From an uncultured Bryobacterales bacterium (GTDB taxonomy: Bacteria > Acidobacteriota > Terriglobia > Bryobacterales > Bryobacteraceae), in NCBI GenBank assembly GCA_937859895.1, contig CALMAV010000027.1, positions 7,542 through 13,827 on the forward strand: DNA of 6,286 nucleotides, read 5' to 3'. Of this stretch, positions 1 through 6,078 are shown one piece after another. The notes below the pieces were generated by a model. The model saw only the letters and a program-made list of their open reading frames with translations. It was not told the DNA's origin and searched no databases. A program made the position numbers and the translations under genes. Within the stretch, counting starts at the first letter, position 1; each line of letters begins with the position of its first letter.

Positions 1-2606
1 GAATGGGTGTTGTCTATAAAGCCAAAGACTCGCGGCTCGGCCGTTTTGTCGCGCTCAAATTTCTGTCGCAGCAAATTGGCTGGAATACCGGCAGTTTGGA
101 TCGCTTCTGGCGGGAGGCACGTGCCGTCTCGACACTCAATCACCCGAACATCTGTACCGTGTACGACATTGGCGAGCACGAAGGCCAGCCCTTTCTCGTC
201 ATGGAGTATCTGCGGGGCTCGACGCTCAAACAGTCGATTGCCGGCGGGCCCATGCCAATCGAGACGGTGCTGTTCATCGCCCTCGAAATCGTCGACGCCT
301 TGGAAGCCGCTCACACTGCCGGTATCGTTCACTGCGATATCAAACCCGCGAATGTCTTTGTCACCGAGCGACAATCCGCAAAAGTCTTGGATTTCGGCTT
401 GGCGCAACTTCTCGAGCCTGCTGCCAAATACTTTGACGGTCTAAACGGTGGCACACCTGCCTATATGTCTCCCGAGCAGGCTAGCGGCGAGTCGCTGGAC
501 GCCCGCACAGACCTGTACTCATTCGGATTGGTGCTGCGTGAAATGGCCACTGAAAAGGCATTCCCGGCACTGGCCGGCATCATCGCGAAATGCCTGCAGA
601 CGCACCGCGACCACCGCTATCAGCACGCTGCGCAAATCGGAATGGATCTACGACGCTTGCAAAGCGAGCGGCAAAACACGCACCAGGTTAGAAATCGATT
701 TATTGCGGCCGCCATGAGCATCTCCCTCGCCTTCACAGCCGCTCTGTACTGGCATTTTCGCCCCTCGCCCAAACTCACCGACAAAGACACGCTCGTCCTG
801 GCCGATTTTAGGAACACGACCGGCGATCCGGTGTTCGACGGGGCTTTACGCCAAGGGCTGGCGGTAGAACTCCAACAATCGCCTTTCCTTAGTCTCATCT
901 CCGAGCAGCGGATTCAGCACCTGTTGCCTTTGATGGGCCAGCACCCCGATGCGCCAATCACCCCAAGCATCGCCCGCCAGATCTGTGAGCGAACCGCGAG
1001 TGCCGCGGTGCTGGAGGGCTCAATAGTGCCTCTCGGAAGCCAATACGTACTGGGCTTGCGTGCCAGGAACTGCCGCACCGGAGAGATTGTGGATGAAGAG
1101 CAGACGCAAGCCGCCAGAAAGGAAGATGTCCTAAATGCCCTCGGCCGCATCGCCGGCCAATTCAGATCCCGGGCCGGCGAATCGCTCGCCACGGTTGAAA
1201 AACACGCTACTCCGCTGGCGGAGGCCACCACTCGATCGCTCGAAGCGCTGAAAATTTACAGCGCCGCTTGGAAGGTTCACTCGTCAGCCGGCGCAATGTC
1301 TGCTCTTCCGCTCTTCAGGCGCGCTGTCGAAATCGATCCTGAGTTCGCCATGGCGCATGCCTCGCTCGGGCGCATCTACGCCGATCTGGATGACTTCAAT
1401 CTGTCGAGGGCAAGCGTCAGCCGGGCCTGGCAACTGCGCGATCGTGCCAGTGACTGGGAACGATTCTTCATCTCTGCCAACTACGAAATGCTGGTGACCG
1501 GAAACTTGGAAAAAGCGCGCCAGACGGCCGAGGCGTGGGCACAAACATATCCTCGCGAAGCGCGGCCCCACCACTTGCTGTCGGGCATGGTCAACAAGGC
1601 CAGTGGCCGGTTTGAAATGGCCGCCACCGAAGCCGGCAAGGGAATCGAGCTCGAACCGGATTTTGCTATCGGCTATTACAATCTCGCCGTGAACAATGCC
1701 TATCTCGGCCGCCTGGACGAAGCCCGCCACATCCTAAGCCGTGCCGCCGCACGTGGCCTCGAGATCGATGAGTTCCTCATGCTGGAACACGATCTCGCCT
1801 TTCTGCAAGGTGACCAGGCCGCTATGGATCGCGCAGCGGCCCGTGCCCGGGCGAAATCGGGAGGGGAAAACTGGATCTCGAATAAAGAATCGCTCGTCCT
1901 GGCCTACTCCGGCCACCTGCTTCAGGCACGCGGCATGTCGCGCCGCGCCGTCGATCAAGCGCTGCAGGTTGCCCAACCCGAGAGAGCCGCTCAGTGGGAA
2001 GCCGCCGCGGCATTGCACGAAGCTCTTTTCGGCAATGCATTGCAAGCCAGGAAAAGAGCGACCGCCGCGCTCGCTCTCTCGAAAAAGCGAGACGTCGAAT
2101 ACGGTGCTGCTTTTGCTCTCGCCCTCTCCGGGAATTCTTCGCAGGCGCGAGCACTCGCCGATGACCTCGAACGCCGCTTTCCGGAGGACACCCCCACCCG
2201 ATTCAGCTACCTGCCTGCCCTTCGCGCCCGGCTCGCTCTGAATGCTGGAGATCCTTCGACGGCTTTCGAACTGCTGCAACCGGCCGTTCCTTACGAACTA
2301 GGCGCAACCTGGAGCGCTTTTGGCGTGCTCTACCCGGTGTACGTGCGCGGTCAAGCTTTTTTGACCGCCCATCAAGGCCTGGCAGCCGCTGCCGAATTTC
2401 AGAAGATTCTCGATCACCGCGGGATTGTCGTCAGCGATCCCATTGGGGCGCTCGCCCACTTGCAACTCGGCCGGGCGTACTTGAGCGAGGGTCACCGTGA
2501 GCAGGCCAAAACGGCTTACCAGGAGTTTTTCAGTGTCTGGAGAGATGCCGATGCCGGAATCCCAATTTTGCGGCAAGCCAAAGCGGAATACACAAGCCTG
2601 CATTAA
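1..2606 (+). CDS. Serine/threonine protein kinase with TolB-like and TPR regions (5' end outside window)
   Basis: This is a membrane-anchored Ser/Thr kinase of the acidobacterial TPR type; its substrate is unknown. Counting the Met at base 3 as residue 1, that Met lies inside the glycine-rich loop (GMGVVYKA), and bases 1-2 fit the preceding Gly codon. The true start is therefore upstream, probably 25 or more residues away. Visible kinase landmarks are VALK Lys19, helix-C Glu38, HCD-IKPAN with Asp112 and Asn117, DFG Asp130, SPE at 156-158 and DLYSFG Asp170. Arg of HRD is replaced by Cys111 (non-RD). Between EMATEK (180-185) and IIAKCL (193-198) about 35 residues usual for the family, around helix G, are missing. 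One membrane helix spans about 233-252. Residues 260-400 resemble the TolB-like N-terminal domain (VLADFRNTTGDPVFDGALR). TPR-like helices follow from about 431 to 850. The C-terminus (ILRQAKAEY) looks natural. Kinase in the cytoplasm and TPR part outside is inferred from the helix position. Whether it is catalytically active is uncertain. Confidence 0.93.
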   Translation, partial: MGVVYKAKDSRLGRFVALKFLSQQIGWNTGSLDRFWREARAVSTLNHPNICTVYDIGEHEGQPFLVMEYLRGSTLKQSIAGGPMPIETVLFIALEIVDALEAAHTAGIVHCDIKPANVFVTERQSAKVLDFGLAQLLEPAAKYFDGLNGGTPAYMSPEQASGESLDARTDLYSFGLVLREMATEKAFPALAGIIAKCLQTHRDHRYQHAAQIGMDLRRLQSERQNTHQVRNRFIAAAMSISLAFTAALYWHFRPSPKLTDKDTLVLADFRNTTGDPVFDGALRQGLAVELQQSPFLSLISEQRIQHLLPLMGQHPDAPITPSIARQICERTASAAVLEGSIVPLGSQYVLGLRARNCRTGEIVDEEQTQAARKEDVLNALGRIAGQFRSRAGESLATVEKHATPLAEATTRSLEALKIYSAAWKVHSSAGAMSALPLFRRAVEIDPEFAMAHASLGRIYADLDDFNLSRASVSRAWQLRDRASDWERFFISANYEMLVTGNLEKARQTAEAWAQTYPREARPHHLLSGMVNKASGRFEMAATEAGKGIELEPDFAIGYYNLAVNNAYLGRLDEARHILSRAAARGLEIDEFLMLEHDLAFLQGDQAAMDRAAARARAKSGGENWISNKESLVLAYSGHLLQARGMSRRAVDQALQVAQPERAAQWEAAAALHEALFGNALQARKRATAALALSKKRDVEYGAAFALALSGNSSQARALADDLERRFPEDTPTRFSYLPALRARLALNAGDPSTAFELLQPAVPYELGATWSAFGVLYPVYVRGQAFLTAHQGLAAAAEFQKILDHRGIVVSDPIGALAHLQLGRAYLSEGHREQAKTAYQEFFSVWRDADAGIPILRQAKAEYTSLH

Positions 2607-2629
2607 CTCAGGCTCATTCTGCTGAGAGG

Positions 2630-2785
2630 GTGTTTGAAGCGGTACTACCAGCGTCCAAGCTCCGTCGCTCAGGTCCGTATGGTACAGCACGACCTGGTGG
2701 ACGGCCACGCACAACCGACATTCGCGCTGTGGTGAATGCAATCTTCTATCTGCTACGAACTGGCTGCCAAGGGCGGTTGCTTCCA
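2630..2785 (+). pseudogene. IS5-family transposase, N-terminal fragment
   Basis: About 52 codons match the N-terminal region of IS5-type transposases. The frame shows FEAVLP at the start, then RPGGRPRTTDIRAVVNAIFY and LLRTGCQ-GRLLP, where intact relatives usually read TGCQWR(M/L)LP. The conserved Trp is replaced by Gly, which is one base change from TGG to GGG. Similarity stops right after RLLP; the expected DFPPW..VY segment is absent and the frame runs to a stop at 2813-2815 through unrelated sequence. Upstream, the frame is open back past the kinase stop codon, but the usual SDLTDxxW start is not recognisable. The DDE catalytic region is entirely missing, and I found no continuation beyond the Tn3 element on the right. 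It is a dead remnant of an older insertion next to the kinase gene. I am confident in the family but less so in the exact ends. Confidence 0.75.
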
Positions 2786-2826
2786 TTGTCGGCACAGGCA
2801 CCCGCGCCAAGTTAGATTCCATTCCC

Positions 2827-2846
2827 GGTCTCGCGGAATCGAGACC
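2827..2846. other. Hairpin, 7-bp perfect stem
   Basis: GGTCTCG (2827-2833) and CGAGACC (2840-2846) pair perfectly around a 6-base loop. The hairpin lies between the IS5 fragment and the left end of the Tn3 element. No T-run follows on either strand, so it is not a standard intrinsic terminator. It could be a leftover of a mobile-element end or chance. The role is unknown. Confidence 0.35.
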
Positions 2847-2873
2847 ACTGACACACGTCGAAGCGCTGGAATT

Positions 2874-2910
2874 GGGGACAGCTCAAGAAACGGAAATTTA
2901 CGTACGTTAA
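2874..2910 (+). repeat. Left terminal inverted repeat (IRL) of the Tn3-family element
   Basis: The repeat starts GGGGACAGCTCAAGAAACGG and ends ACGTACGTTAA. It matches the reverse complement of the right end at 33 of 37 positions, with one extra base in the right copy. It has the usual Tn3-family pattern: an outer GGGG, a central AGAAA.GGAAAT block and an inner ACG.(T/C)TAA end. This is where TnpA would bind and nick. Similarity to the other end stops at the inner edge, so the repeats are of standard length rather than extended. Confidence 0.92.
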
Positions 2911-2924
2911 ACACCCGATATAAG
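2897..2924 (+). promoter_or_regulatory. Possible tnpA promoter overlapping IRL
   Basis: A -35-like TTTACG (2897-2902) and a -10-like TATAAG (2919-2924) are separated by 16 bp. The -35 box lies inside the inner part of the left inverted repeat, so transposase binding to its own end could block transcription. The predicted transcript would have a leader of roughly 135-140 bases before the tnpA ATG. The match is by eye and the -35 box is weak (4 of 6). Confidence 0.35.
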
Positions 2925-3068
2925 AGCGCGAGGTGTTTCGAAACCGTACCCTTAGCCGGACATTGATTTTGAGACGAGTATTGCGACAGCTTTCCACCCC
3001 AGGAGCGCCCTTCAGATTACCTTTTCGCCAATCCAACAAACGGTCGTATTCGCTACACCTCCTCCACG

Positions 3069-3338
3069 ATGCCTCGTCGCGAGCTGCTGACCTCTTCAGA
3101 GCGCCTTGAACTGCTTGCCTTCCCGACCGATGAGGGAGAGCTGATTCGGCTGTACACATTGACGAAAGCGGATCTAGCCTTTGCCCGGCAACATCGCGGG
3201 GACCACAACCGTCTCGGCATTGCAGTGCTGATGAGTTATCTCCGGTATCCAGGAAGAGTGCTGGCGGGTGACGAAAGGCCGCACGGCCCTGTTCTCGATA
3301 TCGTCGCCGGGCAGCTCGGAATTCGGGTCGATGTGTGA
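3069..3338 (+). CDS. tnpA open segment 1: start of the DUF4158 domain
   Basis: This 89-residue stretch runs from the natural tnpA ATG to the premature TGA. It contains the conserved ELIRLYTL and the RGDHNRLGIAVLMSYLRYPG motifs of the Tn3 TnpA N-terminal, DNA-end-binding part. The same frame stays open after the TGA (3339-3632; VYAERDATRRSHLLELLSRF onward, including VAVIERLCAEAMTRAQR) until the first frameshift brings it to a stop at 3630-3632. If translated as it stands, it would yield only a short fragment with no catalytic residues. It is listed so the piece can be found; it is part of the broken gene, not a separate one. Confidence 0.6.
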   Translation: MPRRELLTSSERLELLAFPTDEGELIRLYTLTKADLAFARQHRGDHNRLGIAVLMSYLRYPGRVLAGDERPHGPVLDIVAGQLGIRVDV

Positions 3339-3654
3339 GAGGTCTACGCGGAGCGCGACGCCACGCGGCGAAGCCATCTGCTTGAGCTGCTGTCTCGGTT
3401 TGGAATGGAGCAGTTCGGGATCAGTCACTACCGATCCATCTCGGCATGGCTCGATCCGACGGCCTTGCAAACGACGCGGGGGATCGTTTTCGCGCAGACC
3501 GTTGTAGATGAGCTTCGAAGACGGCTGATCGTTCTTCCTCCGGTTGCGGTGATCGAACGTCTATGCGCCGAAGCCATGACTCGCGCACAAAGGAAGGTCT
3601 TCGCTTCTTCTCACCGAGGACCTCAGCCCTGAACAGCTCAGCAAGCTGGATCAA

Positions 3655-4992
3655 TTGCTGGAGCAACGCAGGGGCAGTCGGTACAGTGTGCTCTCGTGGT
3701 TGCGAATGCCGTCGGGAGCGCCTACGCCGAGAGCGGTGCTCGGTCATATCGAGCGGTTGAATGCCATCCGAGACCTCGCGTTGTCTCCAGAAGTAGGCCA
3801 ACATCTGCATCAGAACCGTCTTTTGCAGCTGGCTCGTGAGGCCGGGCAAACAGCGGTATACCAGCTGAAAGAGTATGAACAGGCTCGGCGCCACGGCACA
3901 CTGGTCGCATTGATGATCGAAACAGCCGCAACGTTGACGGACGAGCTTATCGACCTTAATGACCGGCTGATCGGCAGCTTCTTCACCAAGTCGAAAAACA
4001 AGTACGAGCGGGCCTTTGCCGAACAGGGCAAAGCCATCAACGACAAAGTTCGGCTCTACGCGAAGGTCAGAGCTGCGCTGGTCGATGCCAGGGAGCAAGG
4101 CCGCGATCCGTTCGCCGCGATCGAAGCGGTCGTGCCCTGGGAGAGTTTTTCTTCCAGTGTGAAAGAGGCAGCCGAGCTCGCGCGGGATCAGGATTTCGAT
4201 GCGCTCTCACTCATTGGAGAACACTATCCTCAGCTCCGGCGTTATGCACCAGCGTTGATCGAGGCTCTTCGGTTCCGGCCTGCTCCGGTTGCACGCGAAT
4301 TGATCGAGGCTGTCGAAGTGCTGCGAGAGATGAACCGCGACAGGCTTCGCAAAGTGCCCCAGCATGCTCCCTTGGGCTTTATACGGAAACGCTGGGAGCC
4401 GCATGTGCTGGGTTCTGACGGGATTGACCGCCGCTTTTATGAACTCTGTGTCATGGCAGAGTTGAAGAACTTCTTGCGTTCCGGCGATGTATCGGTAGCT
4501 GGTTCCCGCCAGTTCCGTGACTTCGAAGACTACCTGATGCCGCACCCGGAGTTTGATCGCAAGCTCACGCAGGGCGAGCTCCACGTTGCTGTTCCTACTA
4601 GCGGAGCAGCATATATCGACGAAAGAATGTCGTTGCTGCGGAGTGCTCTCGACCAAACGAATGCTCTCGCCAGAGAGGATCAGCTGCCTCATGCGGAGCT
4701 GAACAGTGCGGGATTGAAGATTAGCCCGCTTGAGAACAGCGTTCCGAAAGAGGCCGAAGCTCTCCGGGATGCCCTCTGCAGTATGCTTCCGCACGTCAAG
4801 ATCACAGACCTGCTAATGGAGGTAGACCGCTGGACAGGCTTCACACGGCACTTCATCCACCTCAAAACGAATAAGCCGGTGAAAGATCCTTCGTTGCTGC
4901 TAACTACCATTCTGGCCGATGCGACCAATCTCGACATCGGAAAGATGGCTGAGTCGTGCCCTGGCACAAGCTCCGCAAAGCTTCGTGGCTAG
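3655..4992 (+). CDS. tnpA open segment 2: central region, frame +1
   Basis: This open segment covers the middle of TnpA, about residues 196-637 of the repaired protein. The reading frame is meaningful from about 3607 (LLTEDLSPEQLSKLDQLLEQ), before the TTG used here as nominal start, so this is a continuation and not an independent gene. Recognisable family blocks are GSRYSVLSWLRMPSGAPTPR, LHQNRLLQLAREAGQTA, LIDLNDRLIGSFF, the FIRKRWEPHV region and VDRWTGFTRHF. It ends with LLLTTILADATNLDIGKMAE, the run-up to the catalytic core, and then passes into about three out-of-frame codons before TAG at 4990-4992. It overlaps the next segment by 37 bases in a different frame, as expected for a single-base deletion. 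Confidence 0.65.
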   Translation: MLEQRRGSRYSVLSWLRMPSGAPTPRAVLGHIERLNAIRDLALSPEVGQHLHQNRLLQLAREAGQTAVYQLKEYEQARRHGTLVALMIETAATLTDELIDLNDRLIGSFFTKSKNKYERAFAEQGKAINDKVRLYAKVRAALVDAREQGRDPFAAIEAVVPWESFSSSVKEAAELARDQDFDALSLIGEHYPQLRRYAPALIEALRFRPAPVARELIEAVEVLREMNRDRLRKVPQHAPLGFIRKRWEPHVLGSDGIDRRFYELCVMAELKNFLRSGDVSVAGSRQFRDFEDYLMPHPEFDRKLTQGELHVAVPTSGAAYIDERMSLLRSALDQTNALAREDQLPHAELNSAGLKISPLENSVPKEAEALRDALCSMLPHVKITDLLMEVDRWTGFTRHFIHLKTNKPVKDPSLLLTTILADATNLDIGKMAESCPGTSSAKLRG

Positions 4993-6044
4993 TCGCTTGG
5001 CACATTCGCGACGAAACCTACTCAAAAGCTCTGGCCGAAATCGTCAACCATCAGCACCGCATTCCGTTCGCTACGCATTGGGGCGAAGGAACCACATCCT
5101 CTTCGGATGGTCAGCGCTATCGCGCCGGCGGCCGCGGCGAAGCGGCCGGCCAGGTGAACGCGAAATATGGGAATGACCCAGGTGTCACCTTCTACACTCA
5201 TGTCTCCGATCAGTACGCACCCTTCCATACCAAGGTGATTAACGCCACCATGCGCGATGCAACGCATGTGCTCGATGGCCTGCTCTATCACGAGTCCGAG
5301 CTGCGGATCGAAGAGCACTACACCGATACCGCCGGCTTCACCGATCACATCTTCGCTCTCTGTCACCTGCTCGGCTTCCGGTTCGCGCCCCGCATACGCG
5401 ACTTGGCAGATAAGCGTCTTTACGTGCCGGGTAAGCCTGCACAATGGCAGGCACTCAGCTCCATGATCGGCGGCTGCATCAATACGAAGATCATTGGACA
5501 GCAGCTTAGCGAAGTCTTGCGACTGGCCGCATCCATCCAGCAGTGCACGGTCACGGCATCCTTGATTCTTCGCAAGCTCGGTTCCTACCCTCGTCAGAAC
5601 AGCCTTGCCCTTGCGCTCCGCGAGATCGGAAGAGTCGAGAGGACCCTCTTCATGCTGGCTTGGCTCGAAGATCCAGCGTTGCGGCGGCGTGTGACCGCCG
5701 GGCTCAACAAGGGCGAAGCCCGCAATTCGTTGGCACGAGCGGTGTTCTTCAACCGGCTTGGAGAGTTACGTGACAGGTCTTTCGAAAACCAACGTCACCG
5801 CGCAAGCGGGCTCAACCTGGTTGTGGCTGCAATCACGCTCTGGAACACTGTCTATCTGGAGCGCGCAGCAGAGCAGATGGCGAAGTCACGGCAGTTCGAT
5901 CCCGCCTTGCTCCAGCACGTCTCCCCGCTTGGCTGGGAGCACATCAATCTCACCGGCGATTACACCTGGCACACCAATAAGCGAGTGGCCAAGGGTGGCT
6001 TCAGACCTCTTCGAAACCCCAGAAACTCCTCCGGCGCGCCTTAG
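4956..6044 (+). CDS. tnpA open segment 3: DDE catalytic domain
   Basis: This 362-residue segment holds the C-terminal Tn3-type DDE transposase domain, uninterrupted. True homology begins at SWLVAWHIRDETY (residue 10); the first nine residues are out-of-frame reading of segment 2. Key blocks are EGTTSSSDGQRYRAGGRGEA with Asp51, HVSDQYAPFHTKVI, the HVLDGLLYHE block, EEHYTDTAGFTDH with Asp124, the LLGFRFAPRIRDL block, NKGEARNSLARAVF with Glu254, and the closing SPLGWEHINLTGDYTWH. The C-terminus (KGGFRPLR) is in the usual place, and the stop codon lies inside the right inverted repeat. Standing alone it lacks the DNA-binding N-terminal half, so independent transposase activity is unlikely. Confidence 0.75.
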   Translation: MPWHKLRKASWLVAWHIRDETYSKALAEIVNHQHRIPFATHWGEGTTSSSDGQRYRAGGRGEAAGQVNAKYGNDPGVTFYTHVSDQYAPFHTKVINATMRDATHVLDGLLYHESELRIEEHYTDTAGFTDHIFALCHLLGFRFAPRIRDLADKRLYVPGKPAQWQALSSMIGGCINTKIIGQQLSEVLRLAASIQQCTVTASLILRKLGSYPRQNSLALALREIGRVERTLFMLAWLEDPALRRRVTAGLNKGEARNSLARAVFFNRLGELRDRSFENQRHRASGLNLVVAAITLWNTVYLERAAEQMAKSRQFDPALLQHVSPLGWEHINLTGDYTWHTNKRVAKGGFRPLRNPRNSSGAP

Positions 6045-6078
6045 CGTACATAAATTTCCCTTTCTTGAGGTGTTCCCC
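6041..6078 (-). repeat. Right terminal inverted repeat (IRR) of the Tn3-family element
   Basis: Read on the minus strand, it begins GGGGAACACCTCAAGAAAGG and ends TGTACGCTAA. It pairs with the left repeat at 33 of 37 positions, plus one extra A after the outer GGGG, giving 38 bases against 37. The tnpA TAG (6042-6044) falls inside its inner end, so coding sequence and transposon end share bases. Confidence 0.92.

Larger units (their letters stand above)
3069..6044 (+). pseudogene. tnpA: Tn3-family transposase TnpA, disrupted by one stop and two frameshifts
   Basis: TnpA is the DDE transposase that binds the 38-bp ends and performs replicative transposition. The start ATG gives MPRRELLTSSERLELLAFP, the typical opening of the DUF4158 N-terminal domain; no clear ribosome-binding site precedes it. 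Three lesions interrupt the frame. (1) TGA at 3336-3338, codon 90, where relatives have Trp before YA.RD.TRR. (2) One extra base near 3604-3610: frame one reads VFA, and dropping a T gives LLTEDLSPEQ. (3) One missing base near 4981-4985: AKL must be followed by SWLVAWHIRDETY from the next frame. The shifts cancel, so the last third is in the original frame. Repaired length is about 991 residues, normal for the family. The likely catalytic residues are Asp680 (SSSDGQR), Asp753 (HYTDTAG) and Glu883 (NKGEARN), spaced 73 and 130, which fits Tn3-family spacing as I recall it. Sequencing error is the main alternative to true decay. Confidence 0.93.
2874..6078 (+). mobile_element. Tn3-family element, tnpA only, 3205 bp
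   Basis: A complete Tn3-family unit is delimited by related terminal inverted repeats that begin GGGG at the outside, with a single transposase gene reading from left to right. There is no resolvase, tyrosine recombinase or passenger gene: the 158 bp between the left repeat and tnpA are non-coding, and the right repeat begins inside the last codons of tnpA. The arrangement is that of tnpA-only members such as IS1071, but I claim similarity of layout and size only, not identity. Tn3-family elements move by copying into a cointegrate that needs a separate resolution step; with no resolvase visible, that would depend on host recombination or a helper element. The transposase frame carries three lesions, so self-mobility is doubtful. 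The five bases outside each end differ (GAATT on the left, TATAG on the right), so no target duplication remains. Confidence 0.9.

Noticed and set aside
1284..2279. Two minus-strand open frames (148 and 181 codons) within the kinase gene
   Set aside because: They are antisense shadows of the TPR-coding region in GC-rich DNA, with no family resemblance.
2607..2626. CTCAG/CTGAG stem after the kinase stop as a terminator
   Set aside because: It has only 5 bp with a 10-base loop and no following T-run.
2298..2822. 174-codon open frame on the minus strand across the kinase end and IS5 fragment
   Set aside because: It runs antisense to the well-supported kinase C-terminus and the IS5 fragment, and its translation shows no recognisable family or motif.
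2638..2910. Open forward frame from the IS5 remnant into the left Tn3 repeat, as a possible interrupted gene
   Set aside because: It lacks a convincing start and I recognise no family. It overlaps the IS5 coding signal in another frame and ends inside the transposon end.
2911..3068. Possible resolution (res) site in the tnpA leader, including the palindrome GTTTCGAAAC at 2935-2944
   Set aside because: There is no set of paired resolvase half-sites in the expected arrangement and no resolvase gene; a single palindrome is not enough.
3421..4098. 225-codon open frame on the minus strand inside tnpA
   Set aside because: It lies antisense to clearly conserved TnpA sequence and reflects codon bias of the forward gene; no domain is recognisable.
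4975..4990. Programmed -1 frameshift at the segment 2/segment 3 junction
   Set aside because: No canonical slippery heptamer or downstream stem is apparent, Tn3 transposases are not known to need one, and it would not explain the upstream TGA and +1 shift.
2874..6078. Calling the element IS1071 itself because of near-identical length
   Set aside because: IS1071 has much longer inverted repeats (about 110 bp); here similarity ends at 37/38 bp, so only the tnpA-only layout is comparable.
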